Source: Celerinatantimonas sp046054195 | GTDB taxonomy: Bacteria > Pseudomonadota > Gammaproteobacteria > Enterobacterales > Celerinatantimonadaceae | Length of the DNA stretch: 64,000 nucleotides | NCBI RefSeq assembly: GCF_046054195.1 | Contig: NZ_JBEQCS010000016.1 | Span: 45,730-109,729 of the forward strand | Direction: 5' to 3' | Shown here: piece after piece, positions 1-8,938 of the stretch | Numbering within the stretch: the stretch's first letter is position 1 | Layout of the letters: each line of letters opens with the position of its first letter | Made by a program: the position numbers and the translations under genes | The notes under the pieces: generated by a model | Database searches by the model: none | The model's input: the letters and a program-made list of their open reading frames with translations, nothing else | Told to the model about the DNA's origin: nothing

Positions 1-576
1 ACGAATAGCATTTAATGGCGTTGCCTGACTTACTGCATCGGCATGCGCAAGCTGATGGAGGCTAAAACCATCGATCGTAAATCCACTAAAAATTAGATGA
101 ATACCGTCACTTAAGCTAAATGGAACTTGCAACAAAGAGTGGGGCAAAATCCAACCTGTCATCGCAACAGGAAAGGAAATGAGCAAAAAGACATAGGCGG
201 CCATTGCTGGATTAAATATATTCTGTCCTAGGCCACCATATATGTGTTTTGCCAATACGATAGCGAACACAGTACCTAACACGGCAACCCACCATGGCGC
301 ATATCCCGGAATCGAGATACCCAATAAGATGGCGGTAACTAACGCGCTATTGTCACTAAGAATGTGAAAAACTGGGCGCTTGCGTAAAATAAGCACAAGT
401 GCTTCACAAAGCCAGGCAGTTACAAGGCATAACAGGATCTGAATGATATGACCAATGCCGAAGAAATAGTACTGCGCTACGATCCCTGGTAAACAGCCAA
501 GAGCAACCTGCGCCATGATAGCACGGGTTGACTGCGTTTGGCGCTTAAACGGCGAGCTGAGGATAGCCAATTTCAT
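1..576 (-). CDS. rnfD: RnfD, electron transport complex subunit D (3' part outside window)
   Basis: This is an integral membrane subunit of the Rnf complex, which couples ferredoxin/NADH electron transfer to ion movement; in some bacteria it feeds electrons to SoxR or nitrogenase. Translating the minus strand from the ATG at 574-576 gives MKLAILSSPFKR, then several hydrophobic segments and the stretch AKHIYGGLGQNIFNPAMAAY, typical of the flavin-binding RnfD/NqrB family. The C-terminus runs off the left edge. The start overlaps the rnfC stop (ATGA), so the two are translationally coupled. Order rnfA-B-C-D matches the standard operon. Confidence 0.93.
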   Translation of the reverse strand, partial: MKLAILSSPFKRQTQSTRAIMAQVALGCLPGIVAQYYFFGIGHIIQILLCLVTAWLCEALVLILRKRPVFHILSDNSALVTAILLGISIPGYAPWWVAVLGTVFAIVLAKHIYGGLGQNIFNPAMAAYVFLLISFPVAMTGWILPHSLLQVPFSLSDGIHLIFSGFTIDGFSLHQLAHADAVSQATPLNAIR

Positions 577-3002
577 GAGTCTGATGATTCCTCGTTCACA
601 TTGTTAGATGATTTTTGTGCTGCTAGCTTTTTCGCCTTTGCTTTAGCGACTGCGGCGGCAATAGCGGCTTTTCGCGGATCCTCGTCGCTTGTTTTTGGCT
701 GAGCCGATGATTGCTCAGTGTGCGCTTGTTGCTCAGCTTTTTTCGCTTTAGCTCGAGCAACAGCTGCGGCAACAGCAGCTTTTCGCGGATCTTTGTCACT
801 TTCCGCTGGCTGAGCCGACGGTTGTTCAGTTTGTGCCTGTTGCTCAGCTTTTTTTGCTTTAGCTCGAGCAACAGCTGCGGCAACGGCAGCTTTTCGTGGA
901 TCCTCGTCGCTAGCTGTCGGCTGAGCCGATGATTGCTCAGTTTGCGTCTGTTGTTCAGTTTTTTTTGCTTTAGCTCGAGCAACAGCTGCGGCAACAGCAG
1001 CTTTTCGTGGATCCTCGTCGCTAGCTGTCGGCTGCGACGATGATTGTTCAGTTTGCGCCTGTTGCTCAGCTTTTTTCGCTTTAGCTCGAGCGACTGCGGC
1101 GGCAACAGCAGCTTTTCGCGGATCCTTATCGCTCGCCGCTGGCTGAGCCGATGGTTGTTCAGTTTGTGCTTGTTGCTCAGCTTTTTTCGCTTTAGCCCGC
1201 GCGACAGCGGCGGCAATGGCGCCTTTTCGCGGATCTTTATCGCTCGCCGCTGGCTGAGCCGATGATTGCTCAGTTTGTGCCTGTTGCTCAGCTTTTTTTG
1301 CTTTAGCTTGAGCAACAGCGGCGGCAACGGCAGCTTTTCGTGGATCCTCGTCGCTCGCTTTTGGCTGAGCCGATGATTGTTCAGTTTGCGCTTGCTGCTC
1401 GGCTTTTTTCGCTTTCGCCCGTTCAACTGCCGCATTTACCGCCGATTTTCGCTCACTGCTTGAATTGGCTGTTTTAGGCTCAGAATTCTGATTTTGTTGT
1501 TTGGCTTTTACACGAGCAATGGCTGCTGCTATTGCATCAGAATTTTCATCACTTTGTGATGCCGTGCGAGCGGCTAATGCTTCTTTATGGCGATTTTCAC
1601 GTTCTTGTTTTTCGCGCTCTAATCGCTGATTGCGCCGCTCTGTTCGCTGGCGTGCATGTTCGGCATCTATTTCTAACTGATGCTGAGATCTGATTTTCGC
1701 TTTACCTTGGCGATAGTATTGGACAAGTGGAATATCACTTGGACAAACATAAGCACATGCACCGCATTCAATGCAGTCTTTTAAATGATATTGCTCCGCT
1801 TTATCAAGCTCATCGCCTTGAATAAACCAATAGAGCTGCTGCGGCAATAAATTGATTGGACAGGCGCTGGCACATTCACCGCAGCGGATACATGGGCGTT
1901 CATCAGACGGTTTGCCAAATTCGCGCTCATTGCCGTACAGCACGCAGTTAGTCGTTTTTATCACCGGGATGGATGGCTCGGGCAGAGTGTATCCCATCAT
2001 TGGCCCACCAATGATTAAGCGTGGATGTTTAACCTGTTTATCCGCTATTAACGCTTCAATAGGTGTACCGATATTAACCCACATATTTTTGGGTTTTTTT
2101 ATGCCTTTACCTGCTAAGGTTACGATTCGGCGCATTAATGGCTCGCCAAAATCAATGGCGCGGTGAATGGCGTAAACAGTCCCAACATTGAGCATTAATA
2201 CACCCAAATCAGCTGAAAGCCCACCTGCTGGAACTTCTTGCCCGGTTAATATTTCCGTAAGCTGCTTTTTACCACCAGATGGATATTTAGCCGGAATTGC
2301 ACGCACCATAAATTGCTCACCCGCTACCTGTTGCATTGCAGCTATCGCTTTGGGTTTATCATCTTCGATGGCGACGATAGTTAATTCTGGGTTGGTGATT
2401 TGTTGGACCCATGCGATACCTTGTTTGAGCTCATCTGCATAATGCTGCATCAATGTATCATCGGCGCTGATATAAGGTTCACACTCGGCGCCATTAATAA
2501 TTAACAAATCGGTTTTTTGCCTAGAGGCGATTTTAATCGCGGTCGGAAATCCTGCGCCACCCATGCCACAAATACCAGCTTGATGCACCGCATTAACGAG
2601 CGCTGTGCGATCACTGGTATCTTTTACGGGTTCGAGTTTATACCACTCATCTTTGCCATCACTTTGCAGGATAATGGCTGTCTCTGCGATAGCTGAAGGG
2701 TGGTTGGTCGGCCGCTTTTCAATAGCAACGATAGTTCCTGATGTTGGCGCGTGAACTGGCGGAGCGGAGTACATATAACTGTGCGTTAACGGTTGCCCGG
2801 CGAGCACTCTGTCACCGATTTTAACGCTCAGTTCACCATCCTCACCTATATGTTGGTGTGGATGAATAATGTATTGACCGTTATGTTCAAATTGAGCCGG
2901 ATAAGCTGTACTGATTTTATTTTTGTGTGTTTTAGGATGCACGCCACCTTGAAACGACCACAATTTGCCTTCACGAATCGCTTGTAGATTTTTTAACGTC
3001 AT
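573..3002 (-). CDS. rnfC: RnfC, electron transport complex subunit C with long repeat tail
   Basis: This is the peripheral NADH- and FMN-binding subunit of Rnf. The N-terminal ~370 residues carry the GMGGAGFPTAIK nucleotide-binding stretch. Two 4Fe-4S motifs follow, CIRCGECASACP and CIECGACAYVCP. The C-terminal ~320 residues are a low-complexity Ala/Lys/Gln tail built from 37-residue repeats beginning DPRKAAVAAAVA. At about 809 aa it is longer than RnfC proteins without the tail; similar tails occur in enterobacterial and Vibrio RnfC. ATG at 3000-3002 is preferred over the in-frame TTG one codon upstream because it sits in a TGATG overlap with the rnfB stop. Confidence 0.93.
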   Translation of the reverse strand: MTLKNLQAIREGKLWSFQGGVHPKTHKNKISTAYPAQFEHNGQYIIHPHQHIGEDGELSVKIGDRVLAGQPLTHSYMYSAPPVHAPTSGTIVAIEKRPTNHPSAIAETAIILQSDGKDEWYKLEPVKDTSDRTALVNAVHQAGICGMGGAGFPTAIKIASRQKTDLLIINGAECEPYISADDTLMQHYADELKQGIAWVQQITNPELTIVAIEDDKPKAIAAMQQVAGEQFMVRAIPAKYPSGGKKQLTEILTGQEVPAGGLSADLGVLMLNVGTVYAIHRAIDFGEPLMRRIVTLAGKGIKKPKNMWVNIGTPIEALIADKQVKHPRLIIGGPMMGYTLPEPSIPVIKTTNCVLYGNEREFGKPSDERPCIRCGECASACPINLLPQQLYWFIQGDELDKAEQYHLKDCIECGACAYVCPSDIPLVQYYRQGKAKIRSQHQLEIDAEHARQRTERRNQRLEREKQERENRHKEALAARTASQSDENSDAIAAAIARVKAKQQNQNSEPKTANSSSERKSAVNAAVERAKAKKAEQQAQTEQSSAQPKASDEDPRKAAVAAAVAQAKAKKAEQQAQTEQSSAQPAASDKDPRKGAIAAAVARAKAKKAEQQAQTEQPSAQPAASDKDPRKAAVAAAVARAKAKKAEQQAQTEQSSSQPTASDEDPRKAAVAAAVARAKAKKTEQQTQTEQSSAQPTASDEDPRKAAVAAAVARAKAKKAEQQAQTEQPSAQPAESDKDPRKAAVAAAVARAKAKKAEQQAHTEQSSAQPKTSDEDPRKAAIAAAVAKAKAKKLAAQKSSNNVNEESSDS
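640..1440 (-). repeat. Tandem 111-bp repeats inside rnfC
   Basis: Seven repeat units recur every 111 bp. The GGATC of successive DPRK-coding blocks starts at 676, 787, 898 and so on. Each unit encodes 37 residues with an amphipathic Ala/Lys half and a Gln/Ser/Pro half. Units differ by scattered silent and conservative changes, and a degenerate partial unit lies at the N-terminal side. Copy number can be expected to vary between strains. Confidence 0.9.
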
Positions 3003-3565
3003 CAACGGCTCTCTACTTCAACTACAGGGATACTGTTAAGTTTCCAATCCCAATTTCGCGTGGATTGAATCAATGGTTTCATTTCAATGCAATCGGTTGG
3101 GCAGGGCGCAACGCAGAGCTCGCAACCAGTGCATTCACTGGCAATAATCGTATGCATATGGCGCGTACTGCCAACGATGGCGTCAACTGGGCAGGCTTGA
3201 ATGCATTTCGTGCAACCAATACAGGCATCTTCGTGAATAAAAGCGACTTTCTTTTCGTGATCGATAACGTGATCGGAATTCTCTAAAGGCGGTTCCACGC
3301 CTAATAAATCAGCAAGTTTTTTAATTGTAACTTCGCCGCCTGGAGGGCATTTGTTAATGGCATCGCCATTGGCGATTGCTTCGGCATAAGGGCGGCACCC
3401 TGGATAGCCACATTGACCACACTGAGTTTGTGGTAGAATTTGATCTACCTGATCAGCCAAAGGGTTACCTTCGACTTTAAAGCGAATCGAGGCGTAACCT
3501 AAAATTGCTCCAAAAATTAAACCTAGCAGCAATAAAGCAAGTGCTGCATATAAAATAGTCATCAT
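3002..3565 (-). CDS. rnfB: RnfB, electron transport complex ferredoxin-like subunit
   Basis: This is the iron-sulfur subunit that passes electrons within the membrane Rnf complex. It has an N-terminal membrane anchor (about residues 4-26). The Fe-S cluster region CGQCGYPGCRPYAEAI has the typical spacing. Two 4Fe-4S ferredoxin motifs follow, CIGCTKCIQACP and CTGCELCVAPCP. The 187 aa length is normal for gammaproteobacterial RnfB. It begins with two consecutive ATG codons two bases after the rnfA stop and overlaps rnfC by one base, so it sits in a tightly coupled operon. Confidence 0.95.
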   Translation of the reverse strand: MMTILYAALALLLLGLIFGAILGYASIRFKVEGNPLADQVDQILPQTQCGQCGYPGCRPYAEAIANGDAINKCPPGGEVTIKKLADLLGVEPPLENSDHVIDHEKKVAFIHEDACIGCTKCIQACPVDAIVGSTRHMHTIIASECTGCELCVAPCPTDCIEMKPLIQSTRNWDWKLNSIPVVEVESR

Positions 3566-3567
3566 AA

Positions 3568-4149
3568 TTATAATTTGATAAGTCCGGTAAAGCCGAGAAA
3601 TGCCAGCGACATCATTCCTGCTGTAATCATCGCTACCGATGCACCTTTAAACGGAGCGGGTGTATCAGCCAGAGCTAAGCGCTCGCGAATTGCTGAAAAT
3701 AAAATTAAAACCAGAGAAAAACCAACCGCTGCACTAAATCCATATAAAACTGAAGTGATAAAATCATGGTTTGCGTTGACGTTGATTAAAGCCACACCTA
3801 AAACCGCACAGTTTGTCGTAATGAGAGGCAGATAAATACCTAATAATCGATAAAGCGTTGGGCTGGTCTTTTTGACGAACATTTCAGTAAATTGCACAAC
3901 GACCGCGATTACCAAAATGAATGCCATGGTTCTTAAATAGAGCAGGCCTAACGGTAACAATATGTAGTGATCCACCAGAAATGAGCACAACGAAGCTAGA
4001 GTGAGCACGAACGTTGTTGCCATCGCCATTCCGGCTGCGGTTTCAACTTTTCCGGATACGCCCATAAAAGGACAGAGACCCAGAAATTTTACCAGCACGA
4101 AATTATTGACTAAAACTGTGGCCACAAAAAGTAAGAAATAGTGCGTCAT
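3568..4149 (-). CDS. rnfA: RnfA, electron transport complex membrane subunit A
   Basis: This is a six-helix membrane subunit of the Rnf complex, homologous to NqrE. The sequence starts MTHYFLLFVATVLVNNFVLV and continues LGLCPFMGVS, matching the RnfA/NqrE core with its conserved membrane cysteine. A second conserved stretch, TNCAVLGVALIN, carries the second cysteine; the pair is known to hold an Fe-S cluster in Nqr/Rnf. It is first in the minus-strand operon. Its promoter region is shared with the divergent nrdD gene, where FNR-like and NrdR-like boxes lie. Confidence 0.95.
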   Translation of the reverse strand: MTHYFLLFVATVLVNNFVLVKFLGLCPFMGVSGKVETAAGMAMATTFVLTLASLCSFLVDHYILLPLGLLYLRTMAFILVIAVVVQFTEMFVKKTSPTLYRLLGIYLPLITTNCAVLGVALINVNANHDFITSVLYGFSAAVGFSLVLILFSAIRERLALADTPAPFKGASVAMITAGMMSLAFLGFTGLIKL

Positions 4150-4298
4150 GAGCTCGCAAATAATGTCACATAATACTTACTATTATCGTTGTTTAACGCC
4201 GACATAACAACACCCAAACCTATAGGGATTTACATAGTTGGTTATTGAGTAATCTGTCCAGTAGGGAAATCGCTAAAATGCCTTTAATTGATAAATTC

Positions 4299-4312
4299 CT
4301 GATCTAGATCAA
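4299..4312 (+). promoter_or_regulatory. FNR-like binding site between rnfA and nrdD
   Basis: CTGATCTAGATCAA differs from the FNR consensus TTGAT-N4-ATCAA at one position. It lies about 80 bp before nrdD, an anaerobic enzyme for which FNR activation is known in other gammaproteobacteria. It could also act on the divergent rnf operon. Confidence 0.65.
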
Positions 4313-4331
4313 CGGGAGAGTTTTTCGATAG

Positions 4332-4347
4332 ACACCATATGTAGTGT
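4332..4347 (+). promoter_or_regulatory. NrdR-like box upstream of nrdD
   Basis: ACACCATATGTAGTGT is close to the palindromic NrdR consensus (ACA-N10-TGT with an AT-rich centre). NrdR represses ribonucleotide reductase operons and usually binds paired boxes. I could recognise only this one, 20 bp downstream of the FNR-like site and 44 bp before the nrdD start. Confidence 0.55.
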
Positions 4348-4391
4348 TTTGTGTACTATTAAGGGACTAGATATTGAAATGGTGAAGAAAG

Positions 4392-6521
4392 ATGGATTTT
4401 CAACCGATCGTCGAAAAACGCGACGGAAGTCGTGTTCCTTTTGATTCAAAACGCATTTATCAGGCAGTCTTAGCTGCCAGTCAAGCTTCTGAACCTGTTA
4501 GCGATGAATTCGCAAGTTCAGTAGCTCAAGCCGTCTCTTTACGCTTTACTGATGACTCAACTGTTAAAATTCAACAAATTCAATCAGCTGTTGAAGAACA
4601 ACTGATGCAAAGCCCTTATCGTCAACTGGCAAGGGCTTATATCGAATACCGTCATGACCGTGATGTTGCTCGCGACCGTCATAGTCAATTAAACCGCGAT
4701 ATCACCGGTTTAATGGAACAAAGTGATGCTGATATCCTTAATGAAAATGCTAACAAAGACGCGAAAGTGATTCCAACTCAGCGTGATTTGTTGGCCGGGA
4801 TTGTAGCACGTCATTATGCTAAAAAGTACATTCTACCTCGCGATGTGGTTCAGGCGCATGAACGCGGCGAGATCCATTATCACGATCTCGATTATTCGCC
4901 TTTTTTCCCAATGTTTAACTGCATGCTCATTGATTTGAACGGCATGTTAACCAAAGGCTTTAAAATGGGTAATGCGGAGATTGAACCCCCTCGTTCTATT
5001 TCAACGGCCACTGCCGTAACTGCGCAAATTATTGCTCAGGTTGCATCTCATATCTACGGTGGCACAACGATTAATCGAATCGACGAAATCTTAAGTACCT
5101 ATGTGACTCGCTCGTATGAAAAACATTTAGAAGTTGCTCGCCAATGGGGCATTAGTGATCAACGAGCTTATGCCGATGAGCGCATTGAAAAAGAATGTTA
5201 TGACGCATTTCAGTCTTTGGAATATGAAATTAACACATTGCATACTGCCAATGGACAGACGCCATTTGTCACCCTCGGTTTTGGCTTAGGCACTTCTTGG
5301 CAGTCTCGATTAATTCAACGTTCTATCTTGCAAAACCGCATCGCCGGTTTAGGCAAAAATGCAAAAACAGCCGTCTTTCCAAAACTAGTATTTGCCATTC
5401 GTGAAGGTGTGAACCGTAAACCAGGCGATCCTAACTATGATATTAAACAGCTCGCTTTGAAATGTGCCACTGAGCGGATGTATCCAGATATTTTGAACTA
5501 TGACCAAGTCGTGAAAGTAACTGGCTCATTTAAAACTCCAATGGGATGCCGCAGCTTTTTAGCACCCTATGAAAATGAAGCAGGTGAAATGGTACATGAT
5601 GGTCGTAACAACTTAGGTGTTGTGAGTATCAACTTGCCACGTATTGCACTAGAGGCAAAAGGCAGTATTGAAAAATTCTATGAAATTTTAGACCAGCGTC
5701 TAGCGATTAGCTTTAAAGCCTTGATGACTCGTATCGATAGATTGGCAAATGTCAAAGCACGTGTTGCGCCAATTCTGTATATGGAAGGCGCATGTGGTGA
5801 ACGCTTAGGCCCAGATGAATCAGTGTTAAAACTATTTAAAAATGGTCGTGCGTCAATTTCTCTTGGTTATATCGGTGTACACGAAGCAATTATTGCGCTG
5901 TATGGGCAGAATCAGCATATTTTTGATGCTGAAGAGCTTCGAGCTCAGGGCGTTGCAATGGTCAAACGCCTGCATGATGCGACCGAGCAGTGGAAACAAG
6001 AAACTGGCTATGGCTTCAGTTTGTATGCCACTCCGAGTGAAAACCTCTGTAATCGATTCTGTAAATTAGATACCCAAGAATTTGGAGTTGTTGAAGGGGT
6101 TACCGACAAAGGTTATTACACCAATAGTTTCCACTTGGATGTTGAGAAAAAAGTAAATCCATACCAAAAATTGCAGTTTGAAGAAGCTTATCCTCCATTA
6201 AGTAGCGGTGGGTTTATCTGTTATGGCGAATATCCAAATATGCGTCATAACATTGAAGGGCTCGAAAACGTTTGGGATTATAGTTACGACCATGTGCCAT
6301 ATTACGGCACTAACACCCCCATAGATGAGTGTTACGAATGTGGTTATAAAGGCGAATTTACTCCAACTAGTAAAGGATTTGAATGCCCACAATGTGGCAA
6401 CCACGATAGCGCTAAAGCATCGGTGATTCGCCGAGTCTGTGGTTATTTGGGCAGCCCAGATACACGACCATTTAACTATGGTAAACAGCAAGAAGTTCAA
6501 CGTCGGGTGAAACATTACTAA
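4392..6521 (+). CDS. nrdD: Anaerobic ribonucleoside-triphosphate reductase
   Basis: This class III reductase makes dNTPs from NTPs without oxygen, using a glycyl radical and formate. An N-terminal ATP-cone allosteric domain (about residues 5-95) opens with VEKRDGSRVPFD. The C-terminal glycyl-radical motif is RVCGYLGSPDTRPFNYGK. A four-cysteine zinc site precedes it (CYECGYKG and CPQCGN). The 709 aa length is normal. GAAGAAAG just upstream of the ATG can serve as the ribosome site. It overlaps nrdG by one base; the radical is installed by NrdG. Confidence 0.97.
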   Translation: MDFQPIVEKRDGSRVPFDSKRIYQAVLAASQASEPVSDEFASSVAQAVSLRFTDDSTVKIQQIQSAVEEQLMQSPYRQLARAYIEYRHDRDVARDRHSQLNRDITGLMEQSDADILNENANKDAKVIPTQRDLLAGIVARHYAKKYILPRDVVQAHERGEIHYHDLDYSPFFPMFNCMLIDLNGMLTKGFKMGNAEIEPPRSISTATAVTAQIIAQVASHIYGGTTINRIDEILSTYVTRSYEKHLEVARQWGISDQRAYADERIEKECYDAFQSLEYEINTLHTANGQTPFVTLGFGLGTSWQSRLIQRSILQNRIAGLGKNAKTAVFPKLVFAIREGVNRKPGDPNYDIKQLALKCATERMYPDILNYDQVVKVTGSFKTPMGCRSFLAPYENEAGEMVHDGRNNLGVVSINLPRIALEAKGSIEKFYEILDQRLAISFKALMTRIDRLANVKARVAPILYMEGACGERLGPDESVLKLFKNGRASISLGYIGVHEAIIALYGQNQHIFDAEELRAQGVAMVKRLHDATEQWKQETGYGFSLYATPSENLCNRFCKLDTQEFGVVEGVTDKGYYTNSFHLDVEKKVNPYQKLQFEEAYPPLSSGGFICYGEYPNMRHNIEGLENVWDYSYDHVPYYGTNTPIDECYECGYKGEFTPTSKGFECPQCGNHDSAKASVIRRVCGYLGSPDTRPFNYGKQQEVQRRVKHY

Positions 6522-7012
6522 TGCATTATTGCCGCTACTATCCAGTTGATGTGGTGAACGGTCCGGGAACTCGTTGCACGTTGTTTGTTTCCGGCTGCAC
6601 TCATCAGTGTAAAGGTTGCTACAACCAATCTACTTGGAGTTTTGACTCGGGTATGCCGTTTACTCAGGCTATGTCACAACAGATTATCGATGATCTGAGT
6701 GATACCGATATTCCTAGGCGCGGCTTAAGCTTAAGTGGCGGCGACCCGCTGCATCCGAATAATGTTCCGGCTGTGTTAGAGCTGGTAAAACGGGTTCGCA
6801 GTGAATGTCCTGGAAAAGATATCTGGTGCTGGAGTGGCTACGAGATCGAACAGCTAACTGAGCTCCAATGGCAGCTCGTTGAATTGGTCGATGTGTTGGT
6901 TGATGGGCGCTTTGAAAAGGATAAGTTGTCGGCACAGCTACCTTGGCAGGGCAGCAGTAATCAGCGGATCATTCATATTGATGAGTGGTTAAAGCAACAA
7001 AAAAGCGCTTAA
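6521..7012 (+). CDS. nrdG: Anaerobic ribonucleotide reductase activating protein
   Basis: This radical SAM enzyme generates the glycyl radical on NrdD. The cluster motif CTHQCKGC (CX3CX2C) lies near residues 26-33, and the SAM-binding SLSGGDPLHP follows. The 163 aa length is typical. The ATG overlaps the nrdD stop (TAATG), so the two are translated together. A rho-independent terminator follows within 30 bp, closing a two-gene operon. Confidence 0.97.
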   Translation: MHYCRYYPVDVVNGPGTRCTLFVSGCTHQCKGCYNQSTWSFDSGMPFTQAMSQQIIDDLSDTDIPRRGLSLSGGDPLHPNNVPAVLELVKRVRSECPGKDIWCWSGYEIEQLTELQWQLVELVDVLVDGRFEKDKLSAQLPWQGSSNQRIIHIDEWLKQQKSA

Positions 7013-7037
7013 AAGCACCCAAATTTAGCTAATCTTG

Positions 7038-7063
7038 AGCCCTGGTTTTTCCGGGGCTTTTTT
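7038..7063 (+). terminator. Terminator of nrdDG
   Basis: The inverted repeat AGCCCTGG / CCGGGGCT has a five-base T loop and is followed by a T run. It lies 26 bp past the nrdG stop. Confidence 0.85.
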
Positions 7064-7227
7064 GTGCCCTCAAAGTAACGATTAAATTATCAACTTAAAG
7101 GAATGTAAAACGTACTGTGAAATTGCCCAAAAGCACATATATTAACAATCATCTAAGCTCGTATGGTTCAGTTTTATATTTGACCTGATCATTGGGAAAG
7201 TTAAGAGGTATTACTAAGGAGATCAAT

Positions 7228-7875
7228 ATGATCCGAGTGCACCATCTAGAACATTCGCGTTCGTTTAGAGTGCTCTGGTTGTTAGAAGAATTAGGGGTCG
7301 AATACACGGTTGTTCATTACCAGCGCGATCCAAAAACACAGGCAGCGCCCGAGGCATTAAAACAGGTGCATCCGCTCGGTAAATCTCCTGTTATCACCGA
7401 TGGTGAGATTACTATTGCCGAATCGGGCGCCATTATTGAGTATCTCATCGACCGATACGGTGATGGCAAAATGCGCCCAACACAACCTGAAGCATTATTA
7501 GAATATCGCTACTGGCTACATTTTGCCGAAGGCTCTCTTATGCCTTTATTGGTGATGAAGCTCGTATTAAACAAAGTTGAACAAGCTCCAATGCCATTTT
7601 TTGTGCGTCCTATCGTGCGCAAAGTTATGTCTGCGATAAATAGTAATTTTACTCAGCCCAGATTGGAACCGCAGCTGGCGATGATTGAAGCGCATTTACA
7701 AGATAGAGGCTGGTTTGCCGGACATGATTTGAGTGGGGCAGACATTCAAATGGCGACTTCGCTATTGTTAGCAAAATCGCTATTAGGCGATTTGAACAAT
7801 TATCCACAAACCCAAAATTATTTAGAGCGGGTAGAGCGCTTGCCTGCTTATCAGCGTGCTAAACAAAAATATTAA
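7228..7875 (+). CDS. Glutathione S-transferase family protein
   Basis: This is a cytosolic GST-fold protein that probably conjugates or reduces small electrophiles with glutathione. The thioredoxin-like N-terminal half has VHHLEHSRSFRVLWLLEELG and then PLGKSPVITDGE and IAESGAIIEYL, the typical glutathione-site SxAI region. The C-terminal helical half has GADIQMATSLLL. The start at 7228 is chosen because AAGGAG lies at 7216-7221; an upstream in-frame ATG at 7192 lacks such a site. Length is 215 aa. Substrate cannot be told from sequence. Confidence 0.88.
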   Translation: MIRVHHLEHSRSFRVLWLLEELGVEYTVVHYQRDPKTQAAPEALKQVHPLGKSPVITDGEITIAESGAIIEYLIDRYGDGKMRPTQPEALLEYRYWLHFAEGSLMPLLVMKLVLNKVEQAPMPFFVRPIVRKVMSAINSNFTQPRLEPQLAMIEAHLQDRGWFAGHDLSGADIQMATSLLLAKSLLGDLNNYPQTQNYLERVERLPAYQRAKQKY

Positions 7876-7896
7876 TCACAAACGAAGCGAACAATG

Positions 7897-7928
7897 AGCC
7901 GATGAACGCAGATGTTCATCGGCTTTTT
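7897..7928 (+). terminator. Terminator after the GST gene
   Basis: AGCCGATGAAC and GTTCATCGGCT form an 11-bp stem with a six-base loop followed by TTTTT. It separates this gene from the convergent yciI. Confidence 0.85.
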
Positions 7929-7930
7929 GA

Positions 7931-8227
7931 TTAGAAGACTTGAAGAAAAGGTTTTACAACAGTTGAAGCATAAACGCCTGCTTCAACATAAGGGTCTTGA
8001 GAGGCCCATTCTTTGGCTTTTTCAAGTGATTCAAATTCAGCAATAACGGTTGAACCGGTAAATCCGTTTGGACCTGGATCTTGACTATCAATTGCAGGCA
8101 TTGGGCCTGCGGTGAGCAGACGACCTTCATCTCTTAATAGCTGCAGACGGGCTAAATGAGCTGGACGAACACTTTGTCGAGCCGCGAGGCTCTGCTCAAC
8201 ATCTTCAGAGAAAATCACATAGAACAT
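7931..8227 (-). CDS. yciI: YciI family protein
   Basis: This is a small 98 aa protein with the YCII/ferredoxin-like alpha-beta fold. It starts MFYVIFSEDVEQSLAARQSVRPAHLARLQ (conserved R..H..H/R pattern) and continues GPMPA and DPYVEAGVY, as in E. coli YciI. Biochemical function is unsettled. It is two bases downstream of yciB on the same strand, as in many gammaproteobacteria, and lies just past the trp operon. Confidence 0.88.
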   Translation of the reverse strand: MFYVIFSEDVEQSLAARQSVRPAHLARLQLLRDEGRLLTAGPMPAIDSQDPGPNGFTGSTVIAEFESLEKAKEWASQDPYVEAGVYASTVVKPFLQVF

Positions 8228-8229
8228 AA

Positions 8230-8781
8230 TTAATCCTTATTTTGATCGGCTGTCTCTTTGGGCAAATAGCGATAAATATAAACGACAGTACCAATGGTGA
8301 ATAACAGCGTAGCACCGAACAGACCAAAGACTTTAAAATCGACCCAGATCTGTTGGCTTAACCAAAACGCGACATAAAGATTGGATATTGCACAAATAGC
8401 GAAAAAGACCGCCCAAGCTAGATTAATACGGTTCCAAACTCTCTCAGGCAATACGATTTCTTTGCCGAGCATCTTTTTAACAACAGGCGCTTTAAATCCA
8501 AATTGCGATACCAATAAAATGACGGTAAACAGGGTGTAGATAACCGTTACTTTCCACTTAATAAATACATCATTATGTAGAGCAACCGTCAGACCACCAA
8601 AAACCACAACAGCTAAAAAGGTGATTAAGTGGCTTTTTTCAATCCGTTTATATACGCAGTAATAGATGACTAACATAATTGCTGTTGCTGCAATCAATGC
8701 GCCACTTGCCATATAAATATCGTACATTTTATATACGATAAAAAAGACAATTAACGGAAAGAATTCAAGTAGTTGTTTCAT
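8230..8781 (-). CDS. yciB: YciB/IspZ inner membrane protein (septation protein A family)
   Basis: This multi-pass membrane protein is linked to envelope maintenance and division in E. coli and Shigella. It has five hydrophobic segments. The N-terminus MKQLLEFFPLIVFFIVYKMYDIYMA and the later ERVWNRINLAWAVFFAICAISNLYVA are hallmark family stretches. The 183 aa length is usual. It is transcribed with yciI and is separated from trpA by a terminator. Confidence 0.93.
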   Translation of the reverse strand: MKQLLEFFPLIVFFIVYKMYDIYMASGALIAATAIMLVIYYCVYKRIEKSHLITFLAVVVFGGLTVALHNDVFIKWKVTVIYTLFTVILLVSQFGFKAPVVKKMLGKEIVLPERVWNRINLAWAVFFAICAISNLYVAFWLSQQIWVDFKVFGLFGATLLFTIGTVVYIYRYLPKETADQNKD

Positions 8782-8902
8782 ACCAGGACCTAAGTGTGGG
8801 TAATAATTCTACAATTTATTATTACCAATGCGTCTTGTTGTCATCATAGCGTGTCACCATAAAAGGTCAACTGACAAGCACCTCTGATAACTGCGCTATC
8901 AC

Positions 8903-8931
8903 ATAAAACTAAGGCCCATTGCTGGGCCTTA
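8903..8931 (-). terminator. Terminator of the trp operon
   Basis: Read on the minus strand, TAAGGCCC pairs with GGGCCTTA across a six-base loop and is followed by a T-rich tail. It lies 8 bases past the trpA stop. Confidence 0.8.
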
Positions 8932-8938
8932 AATATCG

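Noticed and set aside
623..1435. Long open frame in another frame of rnfC
   Set aside because: It is a shadow of the 111-bp repeats; its Lys/Leu/Arg-rich product mirrors the repeat period and rnfC is clearly the real frame.
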